This document shows, piece by piece, positions 50,527 through 60,439 of a stretch of 64,000 bases of DNA. The notes under the pieces are model-generated. The model saw nothing but the letters and a program-made list of their open reading frames with translations, was not told the origin of the DNA and ran no database searches. The DNA is from Candidatus Neoehrlichia procyonis str. RAC413 (lineage in GTDB: Bacteria; Pseudomonadota; Alphaproteobacteria; Rickettsiales; Anaplasmataceae). A program made the translations under genes and the position numbers. The stretch spans positions 124,001-188,000 of the forward strand of contig NZ_LANX01000001.1 in NCBI RefSeq assembly GCF_000964795.1, given 5' to 3'. The stretch's first letter is position 1. Each line of letters begins with the position of its first letter.

Positions 50527-50853
50527 ATGGAAAAAGAGTTTTTAAAACAAAGTATTAAAACATGTGTATATTATACTACAAGTTCTATTTTAATTGGATT
50601 AACGCTTTCTGCAATATTTGTAGGGGCGTATTATTTTAAGGATCATGCGATACATAATGATGTTATATACGCTGCTATCATTTTAGGTATTACGTGCTTT
50701 CTAGGAAGTTTTTTGTCTCTTATGCTTGTGAGTAAAGATAAGGAATATGGTGAAAACCGCTATTGTTATGAAACTCTTGAAGCAAGCGATTGTTCTTTTG
50801 AAGAAACTTTGGTAGAAGGTTTGCTTAATAAAAAAGAAAAAGTTCATTACTAG
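50527..50853 (+). CDS. Two-helix membrane protein, array unit 3
   Basis: 108 aa. Membrane segments lie at about 15-35 (TSSILIGLTLSAIFVGAYYF) and 44-67 (VIYAAIILGITCFLGSFLSLMLV), closely matching unit 1 in the loop and second helix. The tail is different (EASDCSFEETLVEGLLNKKEKVHY), a type shared with unit 5. It starts 18 bases after unit 2, after AAAAAAGGTT, without the long leader block, so it is probably cotranscribed with unit 2. Confidence 0.65.
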   Translation: MEKEFLKQSIKTCVYYTTSSILIGLTLSAIFVGAYYFKDHAIHNDVIYAAIILGITCFLGSFLSLMLVSKDKEYGENRYCYETLEASDCSFEETLVEGLLNKKEKVHY

Positions 50854-51128
50854 TACAAAAATTTTTAATAAAGTATTAAATTACAAGTTTTATTTTAATT
50901 CATGTGATTAGTGACTTCAATATTTGTATAGGGATATATTGTTTAAAGTATTATGTGTGCTTTATAGCAAGTATATGTTTTTGTGGAAGAGGAATATTCT
51001 TGATATGTATGGTAATTATTGTAGTTAACGATAGGTGGTGCGGTTATTTAAGTACTGGTTTTATTACATATTTTCTATTGTGTATTATGGCCTGTAAAAA
51101 AAACTAATAAAAAGACAATTTTTTTAAG
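50854..51128 (+). pseudogene. Decayed array unit after unit 3
   Basis: Paralogous to 49442-49750. An accidental 67-codon frame (50904-51107) covers part of it, but the homologous DNA after unit 1 does not keep that frame, so I do not call it a gene. Confidence 0.5.
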
Positions 51129-51334
51129 AAATTGTAGCTTAGTAATTAGTATTATTAAATATATTTAATAAATATTTACGTTAGTATTCACTATTGTATA
51201 CAAAAGTATACTTAACCTCAATATGGGTTATATATTAATATTTTTTTATATTTTAATTAAATTTTAATAAAAAAAATATTTACTTTACTTTATTAATCAA
51301 TAATAATTAATTTTATATTAAAATATTTATTGAT
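51129..51334 (+). promoter_or_regulatory. Repeated upstream block, copy 3
   Basis: Third copy of the conserved leader, ending at the ATG of a broken array gene. Confidence 0.55.
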
Positions 51335-51700
51335 ATGAAGAAAGAAAAATTAAAATCAAGTGTTATACCATTAGCATGTTGTACTGTGACATGTTCTACT
51401 TTAATTTGATTAGCGGTTACTTTGCTGTTTATGGGGACATGTTATTTAAAGGATTATAGGGTACATGATAATGTTATATATGCTGTGTTATTGAAGGTAT
51501 TATATTCTTTTTAGTAGGCTTTTTCTCTTATATATTATGGATAAATATAAAAACAAGGAAGCCTGTTAAAGTAACAGATAGTTCTTTATTTATTAATAAA
51601 TATTATTATTTTTAATATTAAATGAGTAAATATAAAAATGAAAGAGCTTTTTGAACAAGAGATCGTTTAATAGGAAATTTGGTAGAAAGTTACCTATGCT
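51335..51700 (+). pseudogene. Broken array unit 4
   Basis: From ATG 51335 it reads MKKEKLKSSVIPLACCTVTC, then STLI and a stop (TGA) where unit 1 has STLIGSA. The second-helix and tail regions follow out of frame (GAAAGAGCTTTTTGAACAAGAGATCG matches the NEKAFETRD codons of units 1 and 2). It is a nonsense and frameshift-damaged copy of the unit 1 type. Confidence 0.7.
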
Positions 51701-51723
51701 AGTATATAAAAAAGGTTAAGTAT

Positions 51724-52059
51724 ATGAAAGTAAAGTTTTTAAGACAAAATATTAAATTATTTATAAGTTCTATTTCAATAGGATTAGTGACTGCTGCAAC
51801 ATTTATAAGTATGTCTTCTTTGAAGAATCATACAATACATAATAATGTTATATATTCTGCTATTGGTTTAGGTGTTGCATCCTTTCTAGGAAGCTTTTTA
51901 CCTCTTGTGCTTATGAGTACAAATAAAAATAAGAAAGCTATTGCAAAACTCGATTGTTATAATAACACTATCGAAATAAGTGATTGTCTTTTAAAAGAAG
52001 ATGAGATAGAAATTCTGCTTAATAAAAAAGAAAGAATTCATTTGCAATTTTTACCTTAA
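51724..52059 (+). CDS. Two-helix membrane protein, array unit 5
   Basis: 111 aa. It starts MKVKFLRQNIKLFISSISIG, with helices at about 11-29 and 41-64 (VIYSAIGLGVASFLGSFLPLVLM). The tail EISDCLLKEDEIEILLNKKERIH is of the unit 3 type. Compared with unit 3 the region before the first helix lacks the CVYYTT segment. An AAAAAAGGTTAAGTAT leader precedes the ATG. Confidence 0.6.
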   Translation: MKVKFLRQNIKLFISSISIGLVTAATFISMSSLKNHTIHNNVIYSAIGLGVASFLGSFLPLVLMSTNKNKKAIAKLDCYNNTIEISDCLLKEDEIEILLNKKERIHLQFLP

Positions 52060-52199
52060 TTGGATTAGTGTTTTGTATACACTATTGTATAGGTTTAGGA
52101 GAATTATTGTGAGAAGTATTATTTTAGGTATTACATGCTTTTCTAGGAAGTTTTTTATCTCTTATTGTTTATAAATGAAGATAAAATAAGTGAGGGTGA
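52040..52199 (+). pseudogene. Decayed array remnant between units 5 and 6
   Basis: The TTTGCAATTTTTACC-like start, TGGATTAGTG, and TTTTCTAGGAAGTTTTTTATCTCTTA recur at 52650-52800 and 53320-53460. They correspond to the first and second helices of units 3 and 5 but are frameshifted. Confidence 0.55.
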
Positions 52200-52625
52200 A
52201 TGATTAAAAATAAAGTGAATAAAAATGAAAACGAGAAAGTTTTTGACGCAAAAGAAGGAAGTTTATTGCCAGTATTTGATGAAAAAAAAATCTGCAAAAA
52301 AAATATTAAATTATTTACATATTATAATATTTTAGATACAGCAAAGGATATTACATATTCTTTTTTAAAGGGAGTGATTATAGGGGGACCAATTTCTGCT
52401 GTATTATATGTAGGAATATATTATTGTAAGAATAATAAAGTAGATAATAATATTATTATATGCCTTAGTATTATTTTCAATGTTATTGCGATCTCATGTG
52501 TTGCGTTATGGATATATAGTAAGGAATTGAACAATGAGGAAGCTGTTGCAAGAGATCGTTCTTTAATGGGAAGTTTGGTAAAAGGTTCCCTACTATCTGT
52601 TAGTGATGTAGGGAGGTCTATTTAA
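52200..52625 (+). CDS. Two-helix membrane protein, array unit 6
   Basis: 141 aa. Here the charged motif is N-terminal (NKNENEKVFDAKEGSLLP, residues 7-24) and the two membrane segments follow at about 57-78 (GVIIGGPISAVLYVGIYY) and 87-109 (IIICLSIIFNVIAISCVALWI). The short tail ends KGSLLSVSDVGRSI. This suggests a fusion of the NEKxF tail of one decayed unit to a new two-helix module. GAGGGTGA immediately precedes the ATG. Confidence 0.6.
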   Translation: MIKNKVNKNENEKVFDAKEGSLLPVFDEKKICKKNIKLFTYYNILDTAKDITYSFLKGVIIGGPISAVLYVGIYYCKNNKVDNNIIICLSIIFNVIAISCVALWIYSKELNNEEAVARDRSLMGSLVKGSLLSVSDVGRSI

Positions 52626-52629
52626 TATA

Positions 52630-52800
52630 TAAAAAAGTTTGTAAATAAAATATTAAATCATTTGCAATTTTTACTTTCATTGAATTAGTGACTTTATACA
52701 CTATTTGTAGGTTTAGGGGAATTATTGTTGAAGTATTATTTTAGGTATTATATGCTTTTCTAGGAAGTTTTTTATCTCTTATGTTTGTATGAAGATAAAA
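52630..52800 (+). pseudogene. Decayed array remnant between units 6 and 7
   Basis: Near-duplicate of 52040-52199 (shared TTTTCTAGGAAGTTTTTTAT). Together with genes 6 and 7 it shows a duplicated block of about 600 bp. Confidence 0.55.
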
Positions 52801-52831
52801 AGTGATTAAAGATAAAATGGGTAAAGAAAAA

Positions 52832-53263
52832 ATGATTAAAAATAAAGTGACTGAAAATAAAAACGAGAAAGCTTTTGAAGCAAAGGAAAGAAGTTTGTTG
52901 CCATATGATGAAGGAATAGCAAAGATTATGGCATGTTCTGTTTTAAAGGGATTAGTTATAGGGATACCAATTTTTGCTGCACTATATGTAGCGATATATT
53001 ATTGCAGTACAAATAAAATAGATAAAGATATGCTAGATAGTAGTATGATTAAATGCTGGGGTATTACTTTATATGGTATTGTAACCTCATGGGCTGTATT
53101 ATCAGTATATAGTAAAGAATTATATAGTAAAAAAATGGAAGTTTTTGAAAAGAATTCCCTAGCACCTACTAGTAATATAAGGGGGAATGATGAGAAAGTT
53201 TGTTGCAAGAGATTGCTCTTTAACAGGAATTGTTGTGGTAGAAAATACTCTAATACTTACTAA
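52832..53263 (+). CDS. Two-helix membrane protein, array unit 7
   Basis: 143 aa from ATG 52832 (MIKNKVTENKNEK), which matches the start of unit 6 (MIKNKVNKNENEK); the frame extends ten codons further upstream from GTG 52802. NEKAFEAKERSLLP is followed by helices around ACSVLKGLVIGIPIFAALYV and CWGITLYGIVTSWAVLSVY. The tail differs from unit 6 after LYSKKMEVFE, ending RNCCGRKYSNTY, and may be frameshifted from a KGSLL-type ending. Confidence 0.55.
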   Translation: MIKNKVTENKNEKAFEAKERSLLPYDEGIAKIMACSVLKGLVIGIPIFAALYVAIYYCSTNKIDKDMLDSSMIKCWGITLYGIVTSWAVLSVYSKELYSKKMEVFEKNSLAPTSNIRGNDEKVCCKRLLFNRNCCGRKYSNTY

Positions 53264-53289
53264 TAATGTAGGTAGGGATCTCTAATATA

Positions 53290-53760
53290 AATAAATAAAA
53301 AAGTTTGTAAAACCAAAGTATTAAACATTTGCAATTTTTATTTTAATTGGACTAGTGACTTTGTATACACTATTTGTAGATTTAGGGGAATTATTTTTGA
53401 AGTATTATTTAGGGTATTACATGCTTTTTTAGAAAGTTTTTTATTTCTTATGTTTGTAAGTGAAGATAAAAACGAGGAAGATGTGAAAGTAATAATTTTT
53501 TTTAAAGGAAATTTGTTAGAAAGTTATATCTGCTAATAAGGGGAAGAAAAAGTTTACCATTTAATGGTTAGAATGTTATTTGTATGATAAACTAAAAATT
53601 GTACTACATGTGCTAGCATTATTTTCGGTATTGTGTGCTCTTGATTTTTTATTTTTGATATTAAAGCAATAGGTTGTTCTTTGAAAGAAATTTTGGTAAA
53701 AAGTTACCTGCTTGCCAGTAAAAGAGAAGAAGTTATTTTTAGCAAAATATGCTTGTAGTT
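53290..53760 (+). pseudogene. Decayed array remnants after unit 7
   Basis: A third copy of the remnant block (TTTGCAATTTTTATTTTAATTGG, GTATACACTATTTGTAG) is followed by a piece with AAAAACGAGGAAGATG and GGAAATTTGTTAGAAAGTTA (NE-tail codons). A further GAAATTTTGGTAAAAAGTTACCTGCTT piece follows. All frames are broken. Confidence 0.55.
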
Positions 53761-53863
53761 TTGATTTTATAAGTAAAATGCTAGTTTTTGTGTAATCCTT
53801 ATTGCAATTGTAACTTTATAACAAAGTTTATGCAAAATATTTATGTGTATTAAACTTATTTAT

Positions 53864-53898
53864 TAAGTAAGAGTTTATGTATTAAAAGCTCTTACTTA
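53864..53898. repeat. 10-bp perfect inverted repeat
   Basis: TAAGTAAGAG (53864-53873) and CTCTTACTTA (53889-53898) with a 15-base loop. No T-run follows. It lies past the decayed end of the array and may end its transcript. Confidence 0.5.
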
Positions 53899-54730
53899 GT
53901 ATAGTAATACTTCTATAGTAATAAGATCATATAATAGTAGTATAGTTTATTATCTTATATATTAGCATTAATTAATATTTATAATATAAATAAGCTTTGT
54001 GGGTGTCATTTGTGTAAGCATAAGCTTATTTATGTGAGCATTTGGTATTTAGTTTTACTGTATTAAGTAAGTGCATAATTATTGATACGTGAAAATTAAA
54101 TTTTAAGTATAATTAATATTATTTTAATATTTATTAATATAAATAATTGCTGCAACATTTATTGTTTTTTTGATATAAGAAAGCGTGTATACGAATTTAG
54201 TGTTATGTGAACTGTTGTCTAAATAGGGTGGAATAGGTGTTGCATTTTGTATAAATTTTTGTTTTTAGTGTTGTTTGTATGTGACGTGACAAGAAAAGAT
54301 TTTTAATAATATGGTGTGGATTATTTTCTTGTATAAGAGTATTGCTTACTTTGTGAACATAAAATACTTATAAATGATCTTAGATGAAAAAATTTTTATT
54401 GGTATTTGTAATTTTATGATGCTATAAAGCTACAAGGTTTAGTTTTTTTAATTATAAATTATTAAGGATTATTTATTGTGCATTGAACCTTTTATAAATT
54501 AAAAATTTTTGATTACATATGTGTATATGTTAAGTTTAACTGGTAACGAAGTAGCATGATTAATGATGTATTATTAATGTATTAGGGAAATTTTAATAAA
54601 AATAAATAAGCAGAGTGTGAGTTTATTTTATAGAATTTTTCTATATATGATTTAGATTATTATATTATTATTTTAATTTTTTATCTGTATAATAATTTTA
54701 TTGGTATTAATAGTATATTAATAAGTAAAA
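53899..54730. other. Non-coding stretch before the last array-like gene
   Basis: About 830 AT-rich bases. No recognisable gene; isolated similarity to array remnants cannot be excluded. Confidence 0.45.
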
Positions 54731-55099
54731 ATGAAATTTTTAAAGCGTAGCATTATAAAGTCTACAGCAATTGCTACTATAAGTGGAATAGTATGTGCCG
54801 CAGCTACTATTTTTTTGTATTATAAAATGTTTAATTATCTATCAAGTAATGTAATACAAAATGCCTTTGTTATATCTTCTATTATATTTGTTATAGCATT
54901 TATGTTGGCTTTTTTGTTTGATTGTGTTGGTGTTGAGGATAATTTAAATATGAAAATTGAAAATTATCAATTAAGTGATATTAATGTAGATAATTTTTCA
55001 ATAAAAGATTTAGTACGAAGTAATGATTTTGATGGCGAAGACAAAGAATCATATATTACAACTACAAATACTTATGATTTTGTATTTTATAGTAGGTAA
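54731..55099 (+). CDS. Two-helix membrane protein, outlying array-like gene
   Basis: 122 aa. MKFLKRSIIKSTAIATISG with helices at about 10-32 (IVCAAATIFLYY) and 42-66 (FVISSIIFVIAFMLAFLF), then an acidic tail (VEDNLNMKIENYQLSDINVD, and on). The two-helix-plus-tail layout is that of the array proteins, and SSNVIQNAFVISSI occupies the place of the HNDVIYAAI loop. The tail has no NEKxF motif. It is about 1 kb from the array and may be a diverged member. Confidence 0.6.
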   Translation: MKFLKRSIIKSTAIATISGIVCAAATIFLYYKMFNYLSSNVIQNAFVISSIIFVIAFMLAFLFDCVGVEDNLNMKIENYQLSDINVDNFSIKDLVRSNDFDGEDKESYITTTNTYDFVFYSR

Positions 55100-55860
55100 T
55101 ATTATTTAATATTTACTAATTATAAGTTATTTTTTAATTGTTTGATAGTATTGAATAGGATTATTTGGTCTTGTTTGTGTATAAAGATTTTTATATACAT
55201 TACTTTACCTGTAGGTTTTTAATTGATTACATATAAAATTACATAGAATATATATTATAATTATATATGTGATAGATTGTGAGTAAGGTTATTTTATTGG
55301 AAAGTATATAGTTATTAAAATAATAAGATTGTAATAAAAAATTAATTATAGTATTGATTTTATATAAGTAGGATTTTGTAATTATAAAAATGCTTCAACT
55401 ATGTATAATATAAATTTGATTAATTAAGATTGCTATGTAATTTGTAACGTGTATGCAATTCTATTGTTAATATAGCTTTTATACAAAAATTTCTAATAAC
55501 TTGTCATGTCATGTAGTACTAGTCAAATTTTTTGAACATCAAATAGTTACTTGTATTAATTATGGTATGAAAAAATATTGAATGTTTATTTTTTAGTAAT
55601 ATGTATAATAGCCTTATTACATAGTTGACTTATTAAATATAATTACAAATACTTTTTTGCTGGTAAGTTGCATTGACTAATGTAGTTGTAATATAGTTAT
55701 ACGTGTATTAGAACTATTATAATGTATATTTAGTAAATGTTTTAAGCATATATGTTGGTTTCTATTTTTGCATTTAATGAATATAAGACGAGTTAATGCC
55801 AGTTTCTGGAAATTTTTAGTGAAATAAATATTATTAATGCTAATGAATTATAAGTAAAAG
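55100..55860. other. Non-coding stretch before hemC
   Basis: About 760 AT-rich bases, nothing recognised. Confidence 0.5.
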
Positions 55861-56745
55861 ATGGTAATAAGAATAGGAACAAGAGGTAGTTTACTTGCAA
55901 TGGTACAAGTACGTGAGGTGGAATCATTATTAAAACAAAGGTTTCCTAAGCTTTCCATTCAGATTGTTGAAATAAAAACTTCAGGAGATAGTATTGTTAA
56001 TGTACCTTTACATACGATAGGAGGAAAAGCACTATTTATAAAGGAAATAGAAGAGGCAATGTTAATGAAGACAATTGACATAGCTGTGCATTCAACTAAG
56101 GATGTTCCTGCTTTTTTTTCTAATAAGTTAATCATTCCATGTATTATTAAAAGAAATACACCATATGATGTTTTAATCTCGTTAAAATATAAACATATAG
56201 AATCGCTTCCCTTGAATGCTACAGTAGGTACATCTTCAATTAGAAGAAAGGTACAGCTTCTTGCTTTAAGGCCTGATTTACATATTGTTCCTATTAGAGG
56301 TAATATTGATACAAGAATAAAAAAATCTAAAGAATTTGATGCTATTATACTTGCTGAAGCTGGATTAAATAGGATAGGAAAACAGGAATTTATTAGTGAA
56401 GTTATTCACCCAAATAAGATGTTAAGTGCTGTTGGTCAAGGTGCGATATGTATTCAGTGTAGAGAGGATGATGACAAGATTATATCTATGATAAGATTGT
56501 TAAATGATCATAAGTCTTATGTAGCTATCATGGCAGAAAGGGGGTTTATGAAAGCAGTGAATGGATCTTGTAATACACCATTAGCTGCTCTTGCTCAGTA
56601 TATTAATTGTAATACTTTACATATGAAATGTATGCTTTCTAATGGTAATGATATGTTGTTCTTAGAACGTACATTTTTAGAAAGTGATGCAGAAAATGTG
56701 GGATTTGAAATGGGTTTGGAATTAAAAAGTAGGTTATTTATGTAA
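55861..56745 (+). CDS. hemC: Porphobilinogen deaminase (hydroxymethylbilane synthase)
   Basis: 294 aa. It polymerises four porphobilinogens to hydroxymethylbilane in haem synthesis. IRIGTRGSLLAMVQ, DIAVHSTKDVPAF, GTSSIRRKVQLL and RGNIDTRI are the substrate and cofactor-binding arginine-rich blocks. NGSCNTPLAAL carries the cysteine that binds the dipyrromethane cofactor. Slightly shorter than E. coli HemC (313). Confidence 0.96.
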   Translation: MVIRIGTRGSLLAMVQVREVESLLKQRFPKLSIQIVEIKTSGDSIVNVPLHTIGGKALFIKEIEEAMLMKTIDIAVHSTKDVPAFFSNKLIIPCIIKRNTPYDVLISLKYKHIESLPLNATVGTSSIRRKVQLLALRPDLHIVPIRGNIDTRIKKSKEFDAIILAEAGLNRIGKQEFISEVIHPNKMLSAVGQGAICIQCREDDDKIISMIRLLNDHKSYVAIMAERGFMKAVNGSCNTPLAALAQYINCNTLHMKCMLSNGNDMLFLERTFLESDAENVGFEMGLELKSRLFM

Positions 56746-57053
56746 TAAAATATATGAAAAATTTATATTTGCAAAACATTATATATATAGTTTATAAAAA
56801 AATGATTGTTTATGTAGAAATTTAGATAATAAATCTTGTGTAAAGAAGGTACTGTTAAAATGCAAGTTTAAATTTTGTATGTTTTTCAATAGTGATATAA
56901 TGGTTTTTTATATGTTATTATCTGTCTTGGAAAGTATATTAACATGTTGTTATAATATGTATATTTTTTAATATGTTAATTTTATAAGTGGAGACGTGGA
57001 ATAAGTGCTTGAAATAAGTTTGAGATTCAAAAGTAAATTATTTACATAATTTT
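56746..57053. other. Non-coding stretch between hemC and murB
   Basis: About 310 AT-rich bases; nothing recognised. Confidence 0.5.
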
Positions 57054-57932
57054 ATGATATATGAGAAATTACCTTCTGTGTTGGGAAGATATCGTGCAGG
57101 AGCTCAAATGAAAAATATGACTTGGTTTAATGTTGGAGGTACTGTTGAAATTTTATTTAAGCCAGCAGATATTAATGATTTGTCTTATTTTATAAAAAAT
57201 GTGAACTTTCCAGTGAATGTAGTGGGAGTGGCATCTAATCTTATTATAAGAGATGGATTAATTAAAGGTGCAATAGTGAAACTGGGAAAGGGGTTTACAG
57301 ATATGTCTTGTAATAATGATACTATTACTGTTGGGTGTGCTGTTCTGCTTGCTAATCTTGCAATTTTTGCAAAGAATAATAGTCTTTCTGGATTTGAATT
57401 TATGATAGGAATACCTGGTACAGTAGGAGGGGCAATTGCTATGAATGCTGGAGCCTATGGTAGTGATATTTCTTCAGTTTTACAGTCTGTTAAAGCAGTT
57501 GATGAAAATGGTAATATTCATGTTCTGTTAAAGAATGATATAGGATATTTTTATCGTGGAAATGCATTAAAAAGTAACTGGATATTTACAGAAGCAACAT
57601 TTGTTGGGAAAAAATTGCAAAAAGATATTATTGAAAAAACAATGAATAAATTTATTTCTAAAAGAAATAATGATCAACCTACTGGAGCAAAAACGGGAGG
57701 TTCAACTTTTAAGAACCCCATAGGGTATAAAGCATGGGAATTAATAGATGCTGCTGGTTGCAGAGGAATGAAAATTGGTGGAGCTATAGTATCCGAAAAG
57801 CACTGTAATTTTTTGGTAAATTATAATAACTCTACTGCTGAAGATTTAGAAAATCTTGGAAATGAAGTTAGGCTTAAGGTGAAAAATAAGTTTAATATTG
57901 ATCTTGAGTGGGAGATCAAATTTTTAGGGTGA
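57054..57932 (+). CDS. murB: UDP-N-acetylenolpyruvoylglucosamine reductase
   Basis: 292 aa, the shorter (type II) MurB length. FAD enzyme making UDP-MurNAc, the first committed peptidoglycan precursor. NMTWFNVGGTVEILFKPAD, GVASNLIIRDG, GFEFMIGIPGTVGGAIAMNAGAYG and TGGSTFKNP (with the catalytic serine) are complete. Intact murB, mreB and mreC suggest that at least part of a wall-synthesis pathway is kept. Confidence 0.96.
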   Translation: MIYEKLPSVLGRYRAGAQMKNMTWFNVGGTVEILFKPADINDLSYFIKNVNFPVNVVGVASNLIIRDGLIKGAIVKLGKGFTDMSCNNDTITVGCAVLLANLAIFAKNNSLSGFEFMIGIPGTVGGAIAMNAGAYGSDISSVLQSVKAVDENGNIHVLLKNDIGYFYRGNALKSNWIFTEATFVGKKLQKDIIEKTMNKFISKRNNDQPTGAKTGGSTFKNPIGYKAWELIDAAGCRGMKIGGAIVSEKHCNFLVNYNNSTAEDLENLGNEVRLKVKNKFNIDLEWEIKFLG

Positions 57933-58807
57933 AAGATTATGTAATAAAATATTAGTATTAATGAATATGGATGTTATAAGCTATTTTTTTAAGATGTATA
58001 AATATAAAAATTGTGTATATATATAGTATTTTACTAAAAGGATTGTTATTTTATATGTTAAAGTATTTTATTATGTATAACTACTATAAGTAATTATTTG
58101 ATTGATATATAGTTGCTATTTAAGATATAAAAATAACTTTGTGCTTGTGCTAACGTTTAGTATTAAATGAACTTAATTAATAAAATACATGGAATTATTT
58201 AACTATGATATATAGTTGCATTTAAGATGTAAAAAATAATAACTTTATATTTATGCTAACGTTTAATATTAAATGAACTTCATAATAATAAAATATATGA
58301 CATTATATTAACTATTTTAAGAGATTAATGTTCTATTTATAGGATAGGTTATATATTATTTTTAGTAATTATTGTTGATTTTTAATAATTATATTGGGAA
58401 TTATCTAAAAACTTGTGATTATATTACTGAGTGAGTGTGTGAAATATTTTGTTACTTATTATATAATGTGTTTTTATGTAGTAAATATGGTGTATAACAT
58501 GTTGTGAATAAATAGCTTAAGGAATATAATTAATATGTGTAAATTTTTATAAGAAATTAATTAGGACTGTAAAATAGACTTGGTAAAATATATAGCTATT
58601 AAAAAAAACATTAATTACATCGATTATTAGAAAAAGAAAGGAATGGCTATTAGTTTGAAACGCTATTTTTGTATTGTATTATATTATTAATTATGAATTT
58701 AAAAAATATTTTCAATGGTAAGTATTAAAAGTTTAAGATGGTTATGCTGAATTTTATGCTTGGGAATAAAGTAGAAAGCTGTGAATTATGTAAAAATGTT
58801 GCTAGTC
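57933..58807. other. Non-coding stretch between murB and mgtE
   Basis: About 875 AT-rich bases between convergent genes, including the tandem repeat at 58103-58318. No gene recognised. Confidence 0.5.
58103..58318. repeat. Intergenic tandem duplication, about 103-113 bp period
   Basis: Bases 58103-58205 and 58206-58318 are diverged direct copies (shared TGATATATAGTTGC, TGCTAACGTTTA, TATTAAATGAACTT). The second is about ten bases longer. Non-coding. Confidence 0.8.
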
Positions 58808-60217
58808 TTACATTAGAAATACAGTTGATAATCCTAAAAATATTAAAAAGGATATGGTGTCACTGGCAGCACATATTATTATAGATGATGATACTGTTGG
58901 GTCGGATTTAAAAAAATTAAGAACTATGGGTATTGCTGCCCCTAAAAAAGTAGCGATAGAAAATGTAATTATCATTGAAATGCTAAATAACACTTCCATT
59001 GTTATATTATGAAACCTTATTACTATGATGATTGATGCTATTGATGCTAATACGAGTCCATTAAAAAATCCTACACATAATTCTTTCATTAATAGTCTAT
59101 GAGAATTTCTATAATTTAGTTGTTTTGTTGCTAAGGCTCTTATTGTGACAGTTAATGCTTGTAACCCTGCGTTGCCGCTCATTGATGCAATTATTGGCAT
59201 AATTACAGATAATACTACAAACTGTTTAATTGTTTCACTGAATAGATTGATTACCATTGAGCTTACAGTGGAGGTAAGTAAGTTAATAGCTAGCCAGGGC
59301 AGTCTTTTAATAACAGTTTTAAATAAAGGAGAGTTTATGTCATTGTTTGAAACCATGCCAAGATGTAATACGTCTTGTTCAGCCTCTTGGTGTATAACAT
59401 TAACAATATCATGTATTAAGATTGAACCAATAATATGACCTTTTTTATTGACTACTGGTGCAGACAGTAATGAGTATTTTCTAAATATTTCTGATACTTC
59501 TTCTTGTTTTGTACCTGGTTTTATAATTTTTATATCGGTATTCATAAGTTGTTGTACAAGTTGATGTTTATTTGCACGGATTATAACATCTAGGCTTATG
59601 ATTCCTATAGGTTGTAATTTAGAATTGATTACAAAAATTTCATAAAATGTATGATGTGATTTTCCACTATTGCATAAGAAATCTATTAATTGGCTAATGG
59701 TCCAATGTTCTGGAACTATTGTTATATCTTTATGTATTAATCTTCCAGCACTTTGTTCAGGGTACGATAGTAATTCTTTTATAAATAAAGCTTTATCGTG
59801 TGGGAGTAAGTTAAGAATTTGAGTTTGTTCTTCTTGGTGTAATCCTTCGATAATTGTAATGATATCTTCTGTATCAAGATCTGAAATTAAAGAAGTGAAT
59901 TTTTCTATTTTTATAATATCTATTATTTCTTGATGTAACTCAGGAACAAGATGTATAAAAGTTTCTGATAGTAACTTATCATTAATATTAAGTAATAATT
60001 CTTTACGATACTGATATGTTGAGGTAATTAAGAAATAGGCAATTTGAACATTGTCAACTTTATCAATAATATTTTTTATAGCAATGGAATTCTTATCTTC
60101 GAGTGCTTTAGTTAGCGAGTTGCTAATTTTTTCTTCTAACAAATAGTCTGACATAACTCTTAAATATTTATTACACTGGTAGCTATCATATTTATACTTA
60201 ACAGAATTTAATTTCAA
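58808..60217 (-). CDS. mgtE: Magnesium transporter MgtE
   Basis: About 469 aa (or 448 from ATG 60154, MSDYLLEEKI, closer to the usual start). The cytosolic N domain (GLHQEEQTQILNLLPHDKALFIKELLSYPEQSAG) precedes paired CBS domains (about residues 165-280; SLLSAPVVNKKGHIIGSIL). A five-helix channel domain follows, with the signature PIIASMSGNAGLQALTVTIRALA and the conserved Asp in DPTVSSSIIICAASDT. The CBS/N part is a Mg2+ sensor gating uptake in the family. Confidence 0.95.
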   Translation of the reverse strand: MKLNSVKYKYDSYQCNKYLRVMSDYLLEEKISNSLTKALEDKNSIAIKNIIDKVDNVQIAYFLITSTYQYRKELLLNINDKLLSETFIHLVPELHQEIIDIIKIEKFTSLISDLDTEDIITIIEGLHQEEQTQILNLLPHDKALFIKELLSYPEQSAGRLIHKDITIVPEHWTISQLIDFLCNSGKSHHTFYEIFVINSKLQPIGIISLDVIIRANKHQLVQQLMNTDIKIIKPGTKQEEVSEIFRKYSLLSAPVVNKKGHIIGSILIHDIVNVIHQEAEQDVLHLGMVSNNDINSPLFKTVIKRLPWLAINLLTSTVSSMVINLFSETIKQFVVLSVIMPIIASMSGNAGLQALTVTIRALATKQLNYRNSHRLLMKELCVGFFNGLVLASIASIIIVIRFHNITMEVLFSISMIITFSIATFLGAAIPIVLNFFKSDPTVSSSIIICAASDTISFLIFLGLSTVFLM

Positions 60218-60439
60218 TAAAATTAATAGATGGAATTTATTTTATACTGACTTAACTTATTTATATTTTAGTAAAATATGATAGGTGTATTTCAGTAAAT
60301 TATAATCTTAGTAATTTGTAGTAGTAGTGATAAACTTAAATTTATAAAGATAAGTTTACGCCTGTATAAATAATATTATTGATATAAGATTGTGAATTTA
60401 AAATTGACTTTATGAAAATTGTTTGTAATTATCTCAATA

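Noticed and set aside
50904-51107. 67-codon hydrophobic frame in the array
   Set aside because: The homologous DNA at 49442-49750 does not keep the frame; better explained as a decayed unit.
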